DNA of 64,000 bases from Pseudoalteromonas arctica A 37-1-2 (GCF_000238395.3 NZ_CP011025.1:2542001-2606000), one strand, 5' to 3'. Positions 9,247-18,164 are shown, counted from the first letter of the stretch. The notes: generated by a model not told the origin, from the sequence alone. A program made the numbers and translations.

Positions 9247-9591
9247 TTAGTCCTCAAGAAAGTCTTCACGCGCTGGGCTAAAAGTATCAATCAGGATTCC
9301 GCCTGTTGGGCAGGTAGCTCCATGATCTGCAAATGGTGGGATTAAGCAGCTATCACCCGGTTTTAAGATTTTAGTTACGCCATCAATGTTAAAGTGAAAC
9401 TCACCTTCAACAACATACGTTACTTGAGAATGTCTGTGAGCATGGTTATAACCAATAGCCCCTTTCTCAAACCAAATTTTAACAGCCATTAGCTCTTCGT
9501 TATAACCTAGCATTTGACGTTTTAGACCATTTCCTAAATCTTCAACTTCGGTCTCGTTACCAAATGAAAAGTTTGCGCTTTGCTTTTGCAT
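9247..9591 (-). CDS. kdgF: KdgF-like cupin, probable linearisation of unsaturated uronates
   Basis: A 114-residue single-domain cupin. Metal ligands appear in the HAHRHSQVTYVVEGEF stretch and in the second half (FADHGATCP). KdgF proteins of this size convert 4,5-unsaturated monouronates from pectin or alginate to the linear ketouronate DEH. The gene is 5 bases after the PL17 lyase and 2 bases before the MFS gene, consistent with one transcript. Function is inferred from family and position. Confidence 0.85.
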   Translation of the reverse strand: MQKQSANFSFGNETEVEDLGNGLKRQMLGYNEELMAVKIWFEKGAIGYNHAHRHSQVTYVVEGEFHFNIDGVTKILKPGDSCLIPPFADHGATCPTGGILIDTFSPAREDFLED

Positions 9592-9596
9592 CCTAT

Positions 9597-11807
9597 TTAC
9601 TCCTGATTATTGTTCATCATATAAACGGCTAATCGGCCATTTAAAGTGAACTCTTTATTTTGATAATTGAATGTGTTTTTAGCTGAGGTTGGTGCTTTAT
9701 TAATAGCCACTAAATATGACTTGCCTTTAATATCAAGTTCAACAAGTGTTAAATCGCCCTGCTGACTATATTCAAGCTTTGTAACTCTACTAACAGCTTC
9801 TAACGTATATTCTTTACTTGGATTGTATTCACCGTGAGGCTCTAATACAGATATAAATTTATGATGCTTTTGACCCTCAACACGACGAATAAAACCGTTT
9901 TCGTTGCGTAAGTTAAAATCAGGGTCGTTTGCGCCTATTTGAGTAAACAAAAAAGACTCATCACCTTTAACCAAACTCGTTTGCGTATAAAAGCGACCAT
10001 TTTCGTTTAACCACGTTACTTTAGCTAAACCACTTTGAGGTTGCGCTTGAGCTTTAAGCCATAGATGCTGGTAGCCATTTTTAGTACCTAATGCAGACAG
10101 TTGTGTTGCATTCGCTTTTAGCTCAAAGCTGGTATCTATAAGCTGACCTTTATAATGCAAAGGCAAATCAAGCTGATGTGCTTTATTTGCTGCAACATCA
10201 AATATATCAAGTGCAACTGTGCTTTGTAGTTCAGGTAAGTTAATAAGTGCAAGCGTACGCTCAAGATCAACGCCTTTATAAGCTGTGCTTATTTCGCCGC
10301 TTGAAACCGTGCCGTATTCATTCGTTTCGAAAAAGTTAAGTGTAGGGTAATTACTATTTCCTACTTCAACATTTGCATTAAAATGCGTTGTTTCGTCAAC
10401 CACTACCGTATTGTGCGCAACAGTGTGTTTAGCGTAAGTTTCGTTTTCAGGTAAATAACGACCGCCGTATTTAGCTTCTACATTTAAAAAACGGGCAGCG
10501 CCATAATCAGATACAATTTCATTACCGTGGTCGTAAAACTGCCATGTTAGTTTATCAAAATGACCGTGACCTAAGCCTTGTGCAGCAGGTTTAAATAGCA
10601 GTGCTTGATCGCCACCTACCTGCGTTCTCATTACAACTAGAGCACCTTGTTTACCGTCATTACCATCGCCGAAGGCAACAGATTTAAACGAATAAGGTTT
10701 TGCCATGTTGTTATCAAGTGCTTGAGCTACTTTTAGTCCATCACCAGAGAGAATTATTTGGTCTTGTTGCTTAGCAATATCTAAATAACCCGCATCGTTG
10801 GTTAAGCCATATGCTGCCGTTACACCATTAACTAACTCAATGGTATCAATACCTTTACTTTTTATTGCATCGTTAATTGGGAAAAACAAACCGTTGTAGC
10901 TAAGTTGAATCGTCGTATCAATCGCTTTTAATAATATGCCATCGCGATATTCAAAGATTTTTCGTTGTGGTTCGTTGTTTTCAATCGCTTTAGCAAACGT
11001 AACAAAGGGTAATAGTGCAAAGCGTTGATAGTAAGGACCTTCGTTATAGTAACCTTGTGGTGAAAACAGCATCTCTAGCTGCTTAATAAAGCCACCTTTA
11101 CCCGACTTTTCTAAATCGTATAATGATTTTTCTACCCACTCAGGTTCACCTAATACATACCCTGCCATGCCAACACCCGCTGTTGCCCATGTTCCATGGT
11201 TATGTACTTTATTAAATGTAGAGGGTTGGCCTACTGATGTGAACAACGAAACAGGACGTAGTAAGTCATCCTCGATTGTTTTAATGTTATCGGCATTTAA
11301 CGAGTCATGAATTAGATCATAAGCTTGTATTGTGTACACAAGCCACATTGCTTCATTTAGGCTTTGCCAAAAAAACTTACCTGGATTTTGCGAGTCCATT
11401 TTACGTTTTGGATGCAGACCAAGCGTTGGGTATAATTTTGCATACTCAAGCAACATATCACGCACGTAATTTGCATATTTATCATCTTGGCTTAGTTGAT
11501 AAATGATGCCTGCGTTATACATAAGCTGATAATTTTTTTTGTGGCGTTCATGTGTATAACCACCACCACCATCTTTTGGTACAGGTACCGCAATTGGTTG
11601 AGCTATTTGTTCGTCTACTTGCGCTTTTAATAGCTCAAACGCAGTAGAAAATTTACCTTCGCTGCCTATTGCTTGGCGCATATGACTTACGTCATCAGTA
11701 GTAATTACTAAGTTTGGGTGCGCTGCATGCGCACCCAATGATGTAAGTAATGTAAGTGCTGCTACAGCCGCTATTTTAAAACCTGTTTGGCATTTTAATA
11801 AGTACAT
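9597..11807 (-). CDS. Alginate lyase, polysaccharide lyase family 17 (oligoalginate lyase)
   Basis: A 736-residue exolytic lyase. A signal peptide ends near GAHAAH (about residue 29). The N-terminal helical domain carries Asn203-His204 in VHNHGTWATAG and the tyrosine pair in YNEGPYY (about 259-260); the beta-sandwich part includes GLGHGHFDKL (His416). These match the catalytic residues described for PL17 Alg17c of Saccharophagus. It would release unsaturated monouronates from oligoalginate in the periplasm. It is 5 bases downstream of the PL6 gene. Confidence 0.92.
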   Translation of the reverse strand: MYLLKCQTGFKIAAVAALTLLTSLGAHAAHPNLVITTDDVSHMRQAIGSEGKFSTAFELLKAQVDEQIAQPIAVPVPKDGGGGYTHERHKKNYQLMYNAGIIYQLSQDDKYANYVRDMLLEYAKLYPTLGLHPKRKMDSQNPGKFFWQSLNEAMWLVYTIQAYDLIHDSLNADNIKTIEDDLLRPVSLFTSVGQPSTFNKVHNHGTWATAGVGMAGYVLGEPEWVEKSLYDLEKSGKGGFIKQLEMLFSPQGYYNEGPYYQRFALLPFVTFAKAIENNEPQRKIFEYRDGILLKAIDTTIQLSYNGLFFPINDAIKSKGIDTIELVNGVTAAYGLTNDAGYLDIAKQQDQIILSGDGLKVAQALDNNMAKPYSFKSVAFGDGNDGKQGALVVMRTQVGGDQALLFKPAAQGLGHGHFDKLTWQFYDHGNEIVSDYGAARFLNVEAKYGGRYLPENETYAKHTVAHNTVVVDETTHFNANVEVGNSNYPTLNFFETNEYGTVSSGEISTAYKGVDLERTLALINLPELQSTVALDIFDVAANKAHQLDLPLHYKGQLIDTSFELKANATQLSALGTKNGYQHLWLKAQAQPQSGLAKVTWLNENGRFYTQTSLVKGDESFLFTQIGANDPDFNLRNENGFIRRVEGQKHHKFISVLEPHGEYNPSKEYTLEAVSRVTKLEYSQQGDLTLVELDIKGKSYLVAINKAPTSAKNTFNYQNKEFTLNGRLAVYMMNNNQE

Positions 11808-11812
11808 AGTAT

Positions 11813-14071
11813 TTACCCTGCCTTATTTAAAATGTTGTTATTTTTTAATACTGCTGTATGTGGGCCTTTAACTCTTAACTCTTTAACACTTGGTGCTTTA
11901 GTTGCATCAAATGTATTACCTGAGATTTCAGTTTTAGGCTCGCCTACTGTGTGCTCTACAACAATAGGAGCAGATTTAACAAATTTATTATCTTTGATAT
12001 TAGTAACCTGAACACCGTGAACATAAATGCTCGCTTGCTCTTTGTTACGCTTACCAAGGCCAACGTTATTAAGCGTGTTATTTGTCATTTCAAAATGAGG
12101 GCCAAATGTACTTTCATCAGTACCACCACGGTAAAGCTTAAGTACACCGCCTTCTACATCATTAAATGTATTATTATTTACAATAACGTATTCCGCGTTA
12201 TAAACACCTAAGTCTTCAATTTCAGTATTTAGACGTAAAATGTCACCTGTTACTGTATTAAAGGTATTACCTGTAACAATAATTTCGTCAGCCATTGCAC
12301 CTTTACCAGTGATAAAGAAATGGAATGAATGATTAATATCTAAAGCATTTAACTCTGAGTTGGTCATTACAAAGCGGTAATTATCAACCATACCCCATTT
12401 TTGCGTACGAACAATGCTGTTACCTATTGCATCTGGCGCGTTTTCACCTGAAATAGATAAACCATCTAGTTTTAAGCTGCCGCCATCATGTATTTCAAAC
12501 AAGGTAGAGCGTTGAAAAGTAAGTTTAGACTTTGTGTTCTGCTTTGCTTTAATTGTCAACGTTTTATCAATTTTAACCAGTTTAGAAACATCATACTGGC
12601 CAGGCGCTAGTTCTAGAACATCACCCGACTCTGCATTATCTATAGCGTCTAGTAATGCACTTACATCAGCTTTAACAGAATGTGTCTTACCAGAATCAAA
12701 ATCAACTAAAGCAGGTACTTTTGCATACCAGCTAACACCGGTATCTTCTTTTTTAAGTACTTTTAAATCGCGCTTTGCACCTACATTTAAACTTTTAGAT
12801 GTTGGGTAAAGTAGACCATTACTTGCTTTTTTAAGCGTGATTTTTTCTTTTTTTACACCGTACGTTAGCTCAGAAAGTACTTTTGTATCAGCAATGTTGT
12901 TACTTAGTACCAGCCCGCTTACATCATCAAATGTTGTAAATGGCTGTTCACCATCTTGATTTATGATTAAGTTGTTTTTCATTACGCTATCTTTAGGTGC
13001 AGCGCTACGCTCAGCATCGCTACCAGCGGCAAGTTGAATATGACGCACATTTATAAATGTGTTGTTTTCAATTGTCGCATTTTCAACTTGGTGATAACGA
13101 TTTATAGATGAATTTGGTACGCCGTTCATCACAGTAAAGCCACTGCCAAAACGATACCCTGTTAGACCTTGTAGGTAGTTATTTCTTACAATTTGGTCTT
13201 TATTGATAACGCGAATACCACCTGTGTGGTCAACACCATTACCAATAAAAATATTTTCTTCTATAAGGTTACCGTTACCATGGCGCAGCGTTAATGTACC
13301 GCGCGCTTCATAAAATACGTTATTACGAAGAATGTTTTTGCCTGACTTAACCGAAACAATTTCTACTTCACCATTGGTGCGTTCAAAATAGTTATTTTCT
13401 ACCAATGTATGTGAATCAGTTAATGAGTAATGGCTGGTGCCAACACGCAGGGTTTCACCACCGTTCGAACCAAAAGTTGGACGGTAGCCAAAATAGTTGT
13501 TGTCTATGCGGTGATAGTTTTCCTGACTTGCTTGAGTGTTTAAACGAACAGCAACTGTCACACCTTTATTTCGTTTGCCAACTAAATGACTATGATCAAA
13601 GCGGTTATGTTGTCCATATAATGCAACCCAATAATCAGACTCTCGTTTGTCTGGATTACTGTAATTATCGATTACTGTTTGAGTAACTCGTGAATTGTAG
13701 GCTAATTCATTTTTATTTTTACGAAACTCTATTACAGCTGAGCTCGGTGTGTAGCCGTCTTTAAATACTAAACCTGAGGCTTCAAGGTATTTACCTGCAA
13801 GTCTTAGATTCGATTGACCCGATAAAATTACTTTACCGTTAGTTTCAGCGGTCAATAAAATAGGAGAGTTTTTTGTACCTTGGCCTTCAAGTAGGATTTC
13901 GAAGTCAGACCAAGTACCATTTTTAAGTACTACTTTGTCGCCAGCAACTAGATTAGCTGCGATATCATTAAAAGCTTGTTTACTTTCTACAAAATAATCT
14001 TTGGCCGCTATTTGTGTGGATATGCAACCGATGAGAACTAGACTAAGCTTTATTGTGTTAATCAAACGCAT
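11813..14071 (-). CDS. Alginate lyase, polysaccharide lyase family 6
   Basis: A 752-residue secreted lyase with a signal peptide (LVLIGCISTQIAAKD). Two parallel beta-helix regions are evident from repeated NNxF/NNVF turns. Lys242 in EIVSVKSGKN and Arg263 in TLTLRHGNGN correspond to the catalytic Lys-Arg pair of PL6 AlyGC; NGGETLRVG lies just before them. The two-domain length matches AlyGC-type enzymes. It probably depolymerises alginate ahead of the PL17 enzyme encoded next. Confidence 0.92.
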   Translation of the reverse strand: MRLINTIKLSLVLIGCISTQIAAKDYFVESKQAFNDIAANLVAGDKVVLKNGTWSDFEILLEGQGTKNSPILLTAETNGKVILSGQSNLRLAGKYLEASGLVFKDGYTPSSAVIEFRKNKNELAYNSRVTQTVIDNYSNPDKRESDYWVALYGQHNRFDHSHLVGKRNKGVTVAVRLNTQASQENYHRIDNNYFGYRPTFGSNGGETLRVGTSHYSLTDSHTLVENNYFERTNGEVEIVSVKSGKNILRNNVFYEARGTLTLRHGNGNLIEENIFIGNGVDHTGGIRVINKDQIVRNNYLQGLTGYRFGSGFTVMNGVPNSSINRYHQVENATIENNTFINVRHIQLAAGSDAERSAAPKDSVMKNNLIINQDGEQPFTTFDDVSGLVLSNNIADTKVLSELTYGVKKEKITLKKASNGLLYPTSKSLNVGAKRDLKVLKKEDTGVSWYAKVPALVDFDSGKTHSVKADVSALLDAIDNAESGDVLELAPGQYDVSKLVKIDKTLTIKAKQNTKSKLTFQRSTLFEIHDGGSLKLDGLSISGENAPDAIGNSIVRTQKWGMVDNYRFVMTNSELNALDINHSFHFFITGKGAMADEIIVTGNTFNTVTGDILRLNTEIEDLGVYNAEYVIVNNNTFNDVEGGVLKLYRGGTDESTFGPHFEMTNNTLNNVGLGKRNKEQASIYVHGVQVTNIKDNKFVKSAPIVVEHTVGEPKTEISGNTFDATKAPSVKELRVKGPHTAVLKNNNILNKAG

Positions 14072-14169
14072 AGTTAACTCTTTTTCGTTGTGACTGAAAG
14101 TAGTGCTTCATCAGAATTTAAAAAAGCTGACATTGCACAAAGACTTTAGTCAATTGGTGTCATGTGTGT

Positions 14170-14201
14170 TAAAGCGCCTTAAGCCAAAAGCTTAAAGCGC
14201 T
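14170..14201 (-). terminator. Hairpin between DEH reductase and PL6 genes
   Basis: Inverted repeat AGCGCTTTAAGC / GCTTAAGGCGCT read on the minus strand with a short loop and a weak T-run. It could be a leaky terminator or processing site between the reductase gene and the lyase genes. Confidence 0.55.
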
Positions 14202-14219
14202 CAATAAGGTCGAGAAGTA

Positions 14220-15098
14220 TTACTTTTCTAGCTTTTTGAAGTAATCAAAAATTTCAGGAACGTTACCTTGACCCATACCAGCGTCAAACGCTGCTTGTAG
14301 GTTAGCTGATGAACCTTCAGCGATTTTTGATTCAGTACCTAGGTCTTCTACCATTTGTAGGAAGTAGCCTAAATCTTTGTTTGCATTAGCAATCGAGAAA
14401 CCAAGGTCGCTAACATTATCAACTGCATAGTTTTTACAAAATTGCATAAACGGTGAATTAGATGGACCAGTCGACATGATGTCAAAAAGTTGTTGACGGT
14501 CAACACCAGCAAGCTCTGCAACTGCAAATGCTTGTGACATAGCACATACTGTAGTCATGCCCATGAAGTTGTTGATAAGCTTAGTTGTATGACCTGCACC
14601 TAGCTCGCCAAGATGGAAAACGTTTTCACCTTGATCTTCTAGTACTGGTTTAACTTTATTGAATGTATCAATATCGCCTGCAGCCATGATGTTTAAAAGG
14701 CCGTCTTTAGCATGTGCTGGTGTACGACCAAGAGGAGCATCAATCATGCCTGCGCCTTTAGCTGCTAAATCAGCACCAATTTTTTTAGTAGATGATGGAA
14801 TAGAAGTACCAAAATCAACTAGTACTGCACCTTCTTTAATACCCGCTAGGATACCGTCTTCTGCATAAATGATTTTTTCTACAACGGCAGAAGTTGTAAG
14901 ACAAAACATAACAATATCTGAACCTTCAGCTAGCTCTTTAGCAGTGCTTGCTGTTTTTGCGCCTCTAGCGACACATGCTGCAACCGCATCTTTGCTAAGG
15001 TCCATAACAATTAGCTCATAGCCTTTGTTTTGTAAATTTTCGGCCATGTTGCCGCCCATTAAGCCTAAGCCGATGAAACCGATGACTGGTTTTGACAT
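14220..15098 (-). CDS. NAD(P)-dependent DEH reductase, beta-hydroxyacid dehydrogenase family
   Basis: A 292-residue member of the 3-hydroxyisobutyrate/tartronate-semialdehyde reductase family. It has the Rossmann motif IGFIGLGLMGGNMAENL at residues 5-21, the substrate loop DAPLGRTPAHAKDG and the catalytic lysine in GHTTKLINNFMG. Proteins of this family in alginate loci reduce DEH to 2-keto-3-deoxygluconate, which KdgK then phosphorylates. It heads the lyase-transporter-kinase run behind a 650-bp regulatory region. GarR-like tartronate-semialdehyde reductase is the alternative reading. Confidence 0.88.
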   Translation of the reverse strand: MSKPVIGFIGLGLMGGNMAENLQNKGYELIVMDLSKDAVAACVARGAKTASTAKELAEGSDIVMFCLTTSAVVEKIIYAEDGILAGIKEGAVLVDFGTSIPSSTKKIGADLAAKGAGMIDAPLGRTPAHAKDGLLNIMAAGDIDTFNKVKPVLEDQGENVFHLGELGAGHTTKLINNFMGMTTVCAMSQAFAVAELAGVDRQQLFDIMSTGPSNSPFMQFCKNYAVDNVSDLGFSIANANKDLGYFLQMVEDLGTESKIAEGSSANLQAAFDAGMGQGNVPEIFDYFKKLEK

Positions 15099-15749
15099 GA
15101 ATAACTCCTAAATATGTGGCGCATACTTTTATAAGAACAAGTAAAATCTACTTTAAAATACGCTGTGTCTTTGTTTCAATTTGTAGAGTAACTTTAAGCT
15201 TGAGTTATTTATAAATTAACCTGTGCAAAACGTAACTCTGATTAATTACCAATACATTGTATTCACTCAAACCAAGCAACTTACCAATTGGTATGCAAAA
15301 ACTGTATTACCATACGCCTTTTTTGTCAACCAATAAGTTAACCAAGTAAATCCCATATTTTTACAAATTACATACAAATAAATTTAATATCAATTAAAAA
15401 CAAACAGTTAGATATCAAAAACCCAATCAGGCATAGGTTAACTTTTGTTGAACAATCAGTAACTTTTTTTATACTAATAGGTTGACCAATAATTGAGTGT
15501 TCTTTATTTAAATATGCAAAATTCAATAAAATGGTTCATTAATTGGTAATTTACAATTGATGTTATTGGTAAAATTATAAGGATCATACGTCAACAGCTT
15601 CCAACTCTAAATGGTATTGAGGTTGTGATTTGTACGTAACGCCTACATATATGGCTAATACATATAAAAACCACAAAATGCGCTTACGCTTAATAATAGC
15701 GCTTAGTTAAATATACTGAACTTTGAAAAATCACTAAAGGAACTGAATA
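15099..15749. promoter_or_regulatory. Divergent control region with a TACCAATTGGTA palindrome
   Basis: A 651-bp AT-rich region between the minus-strand DEH reductase and the plus-strand glyoxalase-like gene. It contains the perfect 12-bp palindrome TACCAATTGGTA at 15282-15293 and several half sites (TTACCAA, CAACCAATAA, ATTGGTAA). Similar sequence lies upstream of the TonB receptor. A GntR- or LacI-type regulator would be a reasonable guess. No gene is seen here. Confidence 0.4.
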
Positions 15750-16151
15750 ATGCGTTTATTACATACTATGCTGCGTGTAGCGGATTTAGACAAATCAATT
15801 GCTTTTTATACTGAAGTATTAGGTATGAAAGAATTACGCAGAGCTGATAACAGTGAATACAGATACACTCTTGCCTTTATTGGATATGGCGACGAAGCAG
15901 ATAATACAGTATTAGAGTTAACTTATAACTGGGACGAGGATAGCTACGACCTGGGTAATGCTTATGGCCATATAGCCATTGAATTTGATGATATTTACAA
16001 AACATGTGCTGATATTAAAGCAGCCGGTGGTAATGTTAGTCGTGAACCTGGACCAGTAAAAGGCGGCACTACTGAAATTGCTTTTGTAAAAGACCCTGAT
16101 GGTTATTCAATAGAACTTATTCAGAAAAAAGATGACATGAGTAAATTTTAA
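15750..16151 (+). CDS. gloA: Glyoxalase I-like VOC protein (lactoylglutathione lyase)
   Basis: A 133-residue protein with two beta-alpha-beta-beta-beta VOC modules and the GloA pattern: [20 protein letters not shown] (metal His5), TVLELTYNW (Glu), [13 protein letters not shown] (His) and [11 protein letters not shown] (Glu). Length is that of E. coli GloA. It would convert the hemithioacetal of methylglyoxal and glutathione. A ribosome site AAAGGAAC precedes the ATG. It may be relevant that triose-phosphate-producing alginate catabolism lies next to it, but no operon links them. Confidence 0.92.
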   Translation: MRLLHTMLRVADLDKSIAFYTEVLGMKELRRADNSEYRYTLAFIGYGDEADNTVLELTYNWDEDSYDLGNAYGHIAIEFDDIYKTCADIKAAGGNVSREPGPVKGGTTEIAFVKDPDGYSIELIQKKDDMSKF

Positions 16152-16189
16152 ATTACTTAACAACTAGTTCAAGTTATAACAATTTGCTT

Positions 16190-16353
16190 AATGCCAATCT
16201 GCTTATATATGGGGTCTATTTAACGTTAAGAAAATTACGCTAGGACTAGGCAATAATTTTTGTATCTAGTTGTTCTAAATAAAAAATTTTTAACGACGTT
16301 ATAGTGCAATTTAATTCGTTAAATTGATCAAAGATTTATGCTGGTTGGTATAA
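16190..16353. repeat. MITE-like dispersed repeat, family A
   Basis: About 164 bp with inverted ends TAATGCCAATCTGC / GCTGGTTGGTATAA. It is nearly identical over its whole length to 47025-47190 and related to 6770-6929. It follows the glyoxalase-like gene. Confidence 0.8.
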
Positions 16354-16378
16354 CTATGGAGGGGTTTAATTTTATATA

Positions 16379-16408
16379 TTGTTCAAATATTTATGCAGGT
16401 TGGTATTA
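16379..16408. repeat. Right-end fragment of the family A repeat
   Basis: The stretch TTCAAATATTTATGCAGG then TTGGTATTA repeats the right end of the family A element (as at 47163-47189), 26 bp downstream of a complete copy. Confidence 0.6.
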
Positions 16409-16411
16409 AAT

Positions 16412-16437
16412 AAAAAGGTGCTTTTCAGCACCTTTTT
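16412..16437. terminator. Bidirectional terminator overlapping the DksA-like stop codon
   Basis: Stem AAAAAGGTGCT / AGCACCTTTTT with a four-base loop. The T-run of the plus strand overlaps the stop codon of the minus-strand gene. Confidence 0.85.
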
Positions 16438-16702
16438 AACGCAACTGACTATCTTTACTGCCACGTCTATTAAACGATTTAGCGCTAGCACCATTACCTT
16501 CAATTGCAGCTTGGCATACAACACAGTAGCGCACTCCTGGTAACGCAAGCCTTCGTGCTTGTGGGATTTTCTCATCGCACTCATCACATAACTCTGCACT
16601 TGCGCCAGATATTAAATTGCTTCTTGCATACTGTACGGCGTCATTAACACTCGCATCAATTTGATCTTGAATTGCACCGTCTCGTGCCCATCCACTTGCC
16701 AT
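16436..16702 (-). CDS. Small DksA/TraR-family C4 zinc-finger protein (YbiI-like)
   Basis: An 88-residue protein with the four-cysteine zinc finger CDEC ... CVVC (about residues 39-62) and the conserved EKIPQARRLALPGV between the pairs. It lacks the long coiled coil of DksA and matches the short YbiI/TraR-like class thought to act at the RNA polymerase secondary channel or to bind zinc. A good AGGAGG ribosome site precedes the ATG. It lies downstream of a minus-strand tRNA-Ala/Glu cluster, with an 8-bp tandem repeat beginning 66 bp upstream of its start. Function is not established for this class. Confidence 0.85.
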   Translation of the reverse strand: MASGWARDGAIQDQIDASVNDAVQYARSNLISGASAELCDECDEKIPQARRLALPGVRYCVVCQAAIEGNGASAKSFNRRGSKDSQLR

Positions 16703-16768
16703 AAATCCTCCTAATAAAGTTGGATGTTTAAATTTATGCTACCAAATCGAATCTTTATAAGTACTGAA

Positions 16769-16950
16769 GATTTTTGGATTTTTGGATTTTTGGATTTTTG
16801 GATTTTTGGATTTTTGGATTTTTGGATTTTTGGATTTTTGGATTTTTGGATTTTTGGATTTTTGGATTTTTGGATTTTTGGATTTTTGGATTTTTGGATT
16901 TTTGGATTTTTGGATTTTTGGATTTTTGGATTTTTGGATTTTTGGATTTT
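16769..16950. repeat. 22.75 copies of an 8-bp tandem repeat (GATTTTTG)
   Basis: Twenty-two exact copies of GATTTTTG (16769-16944) plus six bases of the next. No interruption is visible. Because 8 is not a multiple of 3, every plus frame reads the same eight-residue repeat DFWIFGFL, which explains spurious long open frames here. The tract ends 18 bp after it would reach the -35 region of a minus-strand promoter for the DksA-like gene. Confidence 0.98.
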
Positions 16951-16989
16951 ATCTTAATAACACTACACTTCACTATTAAAAATAGTAAG

Positions 16990-17065
16990 TGGCGTCCCCA
17001 AGGGGATTCGAACCCCTGTTACCGCCGTGAAAGGGCGGTGTCCTAGGCCTCTAGACGATGGGGAC
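16990..17065 (-). tRNA. tRNA-Glu(UUC), copy 3 of the transcript
   Basis: 76 nt, cloverleaf beginning GTCCCCATCGTCTAGAGG and ending GGGGACGCCA. Anticodon loop CTTTCAC gives UUC; the CCA end is encoded. Identical to the two copies upstream. Confidence 0.98.
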
Positions 17066-17157
17066 ACATAAATGTGTCACTAGGACAACTGAATTTTTAA
17101 ACTCGTTTCAGGCGAGCTTTCTTAATAACACTTCACTTTCCTATTAAAATAAGTAAG

Positions 17158-17214
17158 TGGCATCCCCAAGAGATTAGTACTCTTGATAACGTCGTGCATA
17201 GAGAGTGCGGTGTC
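17158..17214 (-). pseudogene. Decayed tRNA-Glu copy
   Basis: The plus-strand text TGGCATCCCCAAGAGATT then TAGTACTCTTGATAACGTCG aligns to the 3' two thirds of the neighbouring tRNA-Glu genes, with many substitutions and loss of the anticodon and acceptor 5' side. It lies between the second and third intact copies at the spacing expected of a tandem unit. Confidence 0.7.
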
Positions 17215-17246
17215 ACACTGCTTTACACAATACTTAAAATAGTAAG

Positions 17247-17322
17247 TGGCGTCCCCAAGGGGATTCGAACCCCTGTTACCGCCGTGAAAGGGCGGTGTCC
17301 TAGGCCTCTAGACGATGGGGAC
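17247..17322 (-). tRNA. tRNA-Glu(UUC), copy 2 of the transcript
   Basis: 76 nt, identical to the copy at 16990-17065; anticodon UUC, encoded CCA. Confidence 0.98.
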
Positions 17323-17466
17323 ACATAAATGTGTCACTAGGACAGTTGATAAGTTTAACTCACATCATGAGCTTTAAGGTAATTGCGTTTAATACAAGTA
17401 AAGACTCGAGCTTTAATTGTGACGCTATTTTCTCGGTAAAACCGCCTTTAACTAATAAAAGTTAAG

Positions 17467-17542
17467 TGGCGTCCCCAAGGGGATTCGAACCCCTGTTACC
17501 GCCGTGAAAGGGCGGTGTCCTAGGCCTCTAGACGATGGGGAC
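17467..17542 (-). tRNA. tRNA-Glu(UUC), copy 1 of the transcript
   Basis: 76 nt, identical to the other two; anticodon UUC, encoded CCA. It follows tRNA-Ala by 37 bp on the minus strand. Confidence 0.98.
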
Positions 17543-17579
17543 ACAGAAAACTGCTACCCTAGGACAAAACACTAATTTT

Positions 17580-17655
17580 TGGTGGAGCCATGCGGGATCG
17601 AACCGCAGACCTCTTCACTGCCAGCGAAGCGCTCTCCCAGCTGAGCTATGGCCCC
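17580..17655 (-). tRNA. tRNA-Ala(GGC)
   Basis: 76 nt, starting GGGGCCATAGCTCAGCTGGG and ending GGCTCCACCA. Anticodon loop CTGGCAG gives GGC. It is the first gene of the Ala-Glu-Glu-Glu transcript. Confidence 0.98.
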
Positions 17656-17711
17656 AACTTAATCAATACCCGTCGTGATAAACACATCGTGTATCGCTTA
17701 GTGCGGGGCGC

Positions 17712-17740
17712 ATTCTATGCACCACCCAAAATAAAGTCAA
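17712..17740 (-). promoter_or_regulatory. Promoter of the tRNA-Ala/Glu operon
   Basis: On the minus strand TTGACT (17735-17740), a 17-bp spacer and TAGAAT (17712-17717), followed by the GC-rich discriminator GCGCCCCGC typical of stable-RNA promoters under stringent control. Confidence 0.8.
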
Positions 17741-18164
17741 CAGTTTTTTACCTAGCTTTATTTAAATGGTTTAATTTTCAACAAACTGGCTATCAAGCGT
17801 GCTAAAAAATACAATTTGAATAAGATTCTAGCCCTACTGCTTATAATAACATCACTATATCGCAGCGAATACTTAACAACACCCTACTCCCCTATTTAAT
17901 GCAACAAAATTGCATCAAAGCAAAGGTATACATTTATATGCAAATTGAACTTATCTAAAAACTACCAATTAAGGCCCCGCCAATCGCCTTAATCTTTTAA
18001 AAGTTACAATTGCTTATAATAACCAAAACTTAAATGTGGATTTGAGAGTACCCGCAGCCTTTACTTGCTTATTAACCAGCGTCACTCGTACTAAAAACTC
18101 GATTATTGTTTGAAGAACATTTTTTAAAGAGCATTGTAGCTTCGTAATTCTATCTACAAAACTT
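17741..18164. other. Intergenic, no gene seen
   Basis: AT-rich DNA with no convincing open frame or RNA gene between the divergent tRNA operons, before the palindromic repeat. Confidence 0.6.

Noticed and set aside
348..15098. Alginate locus as a recently acquired island
   Set aside because: No flanking integrase, tRNA insertion or direct repeats; the codon style looks like that of its neighbours by eye. A composition calculation would be needed to argue transfer.
16724..17046. Overlapping open frames encoding repeated DFWIFGFL or KNPKIQKS peptides
   Set aside because: They are produced by the 8-bp tandem tract being free of stops in all frames; no ribosome site and no recognisable domain.
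17590..17805. 71-residue plus-strand open frame
   Set aside because: It lies over the tRNA-Ala gene and its promoter on the opposite strand.
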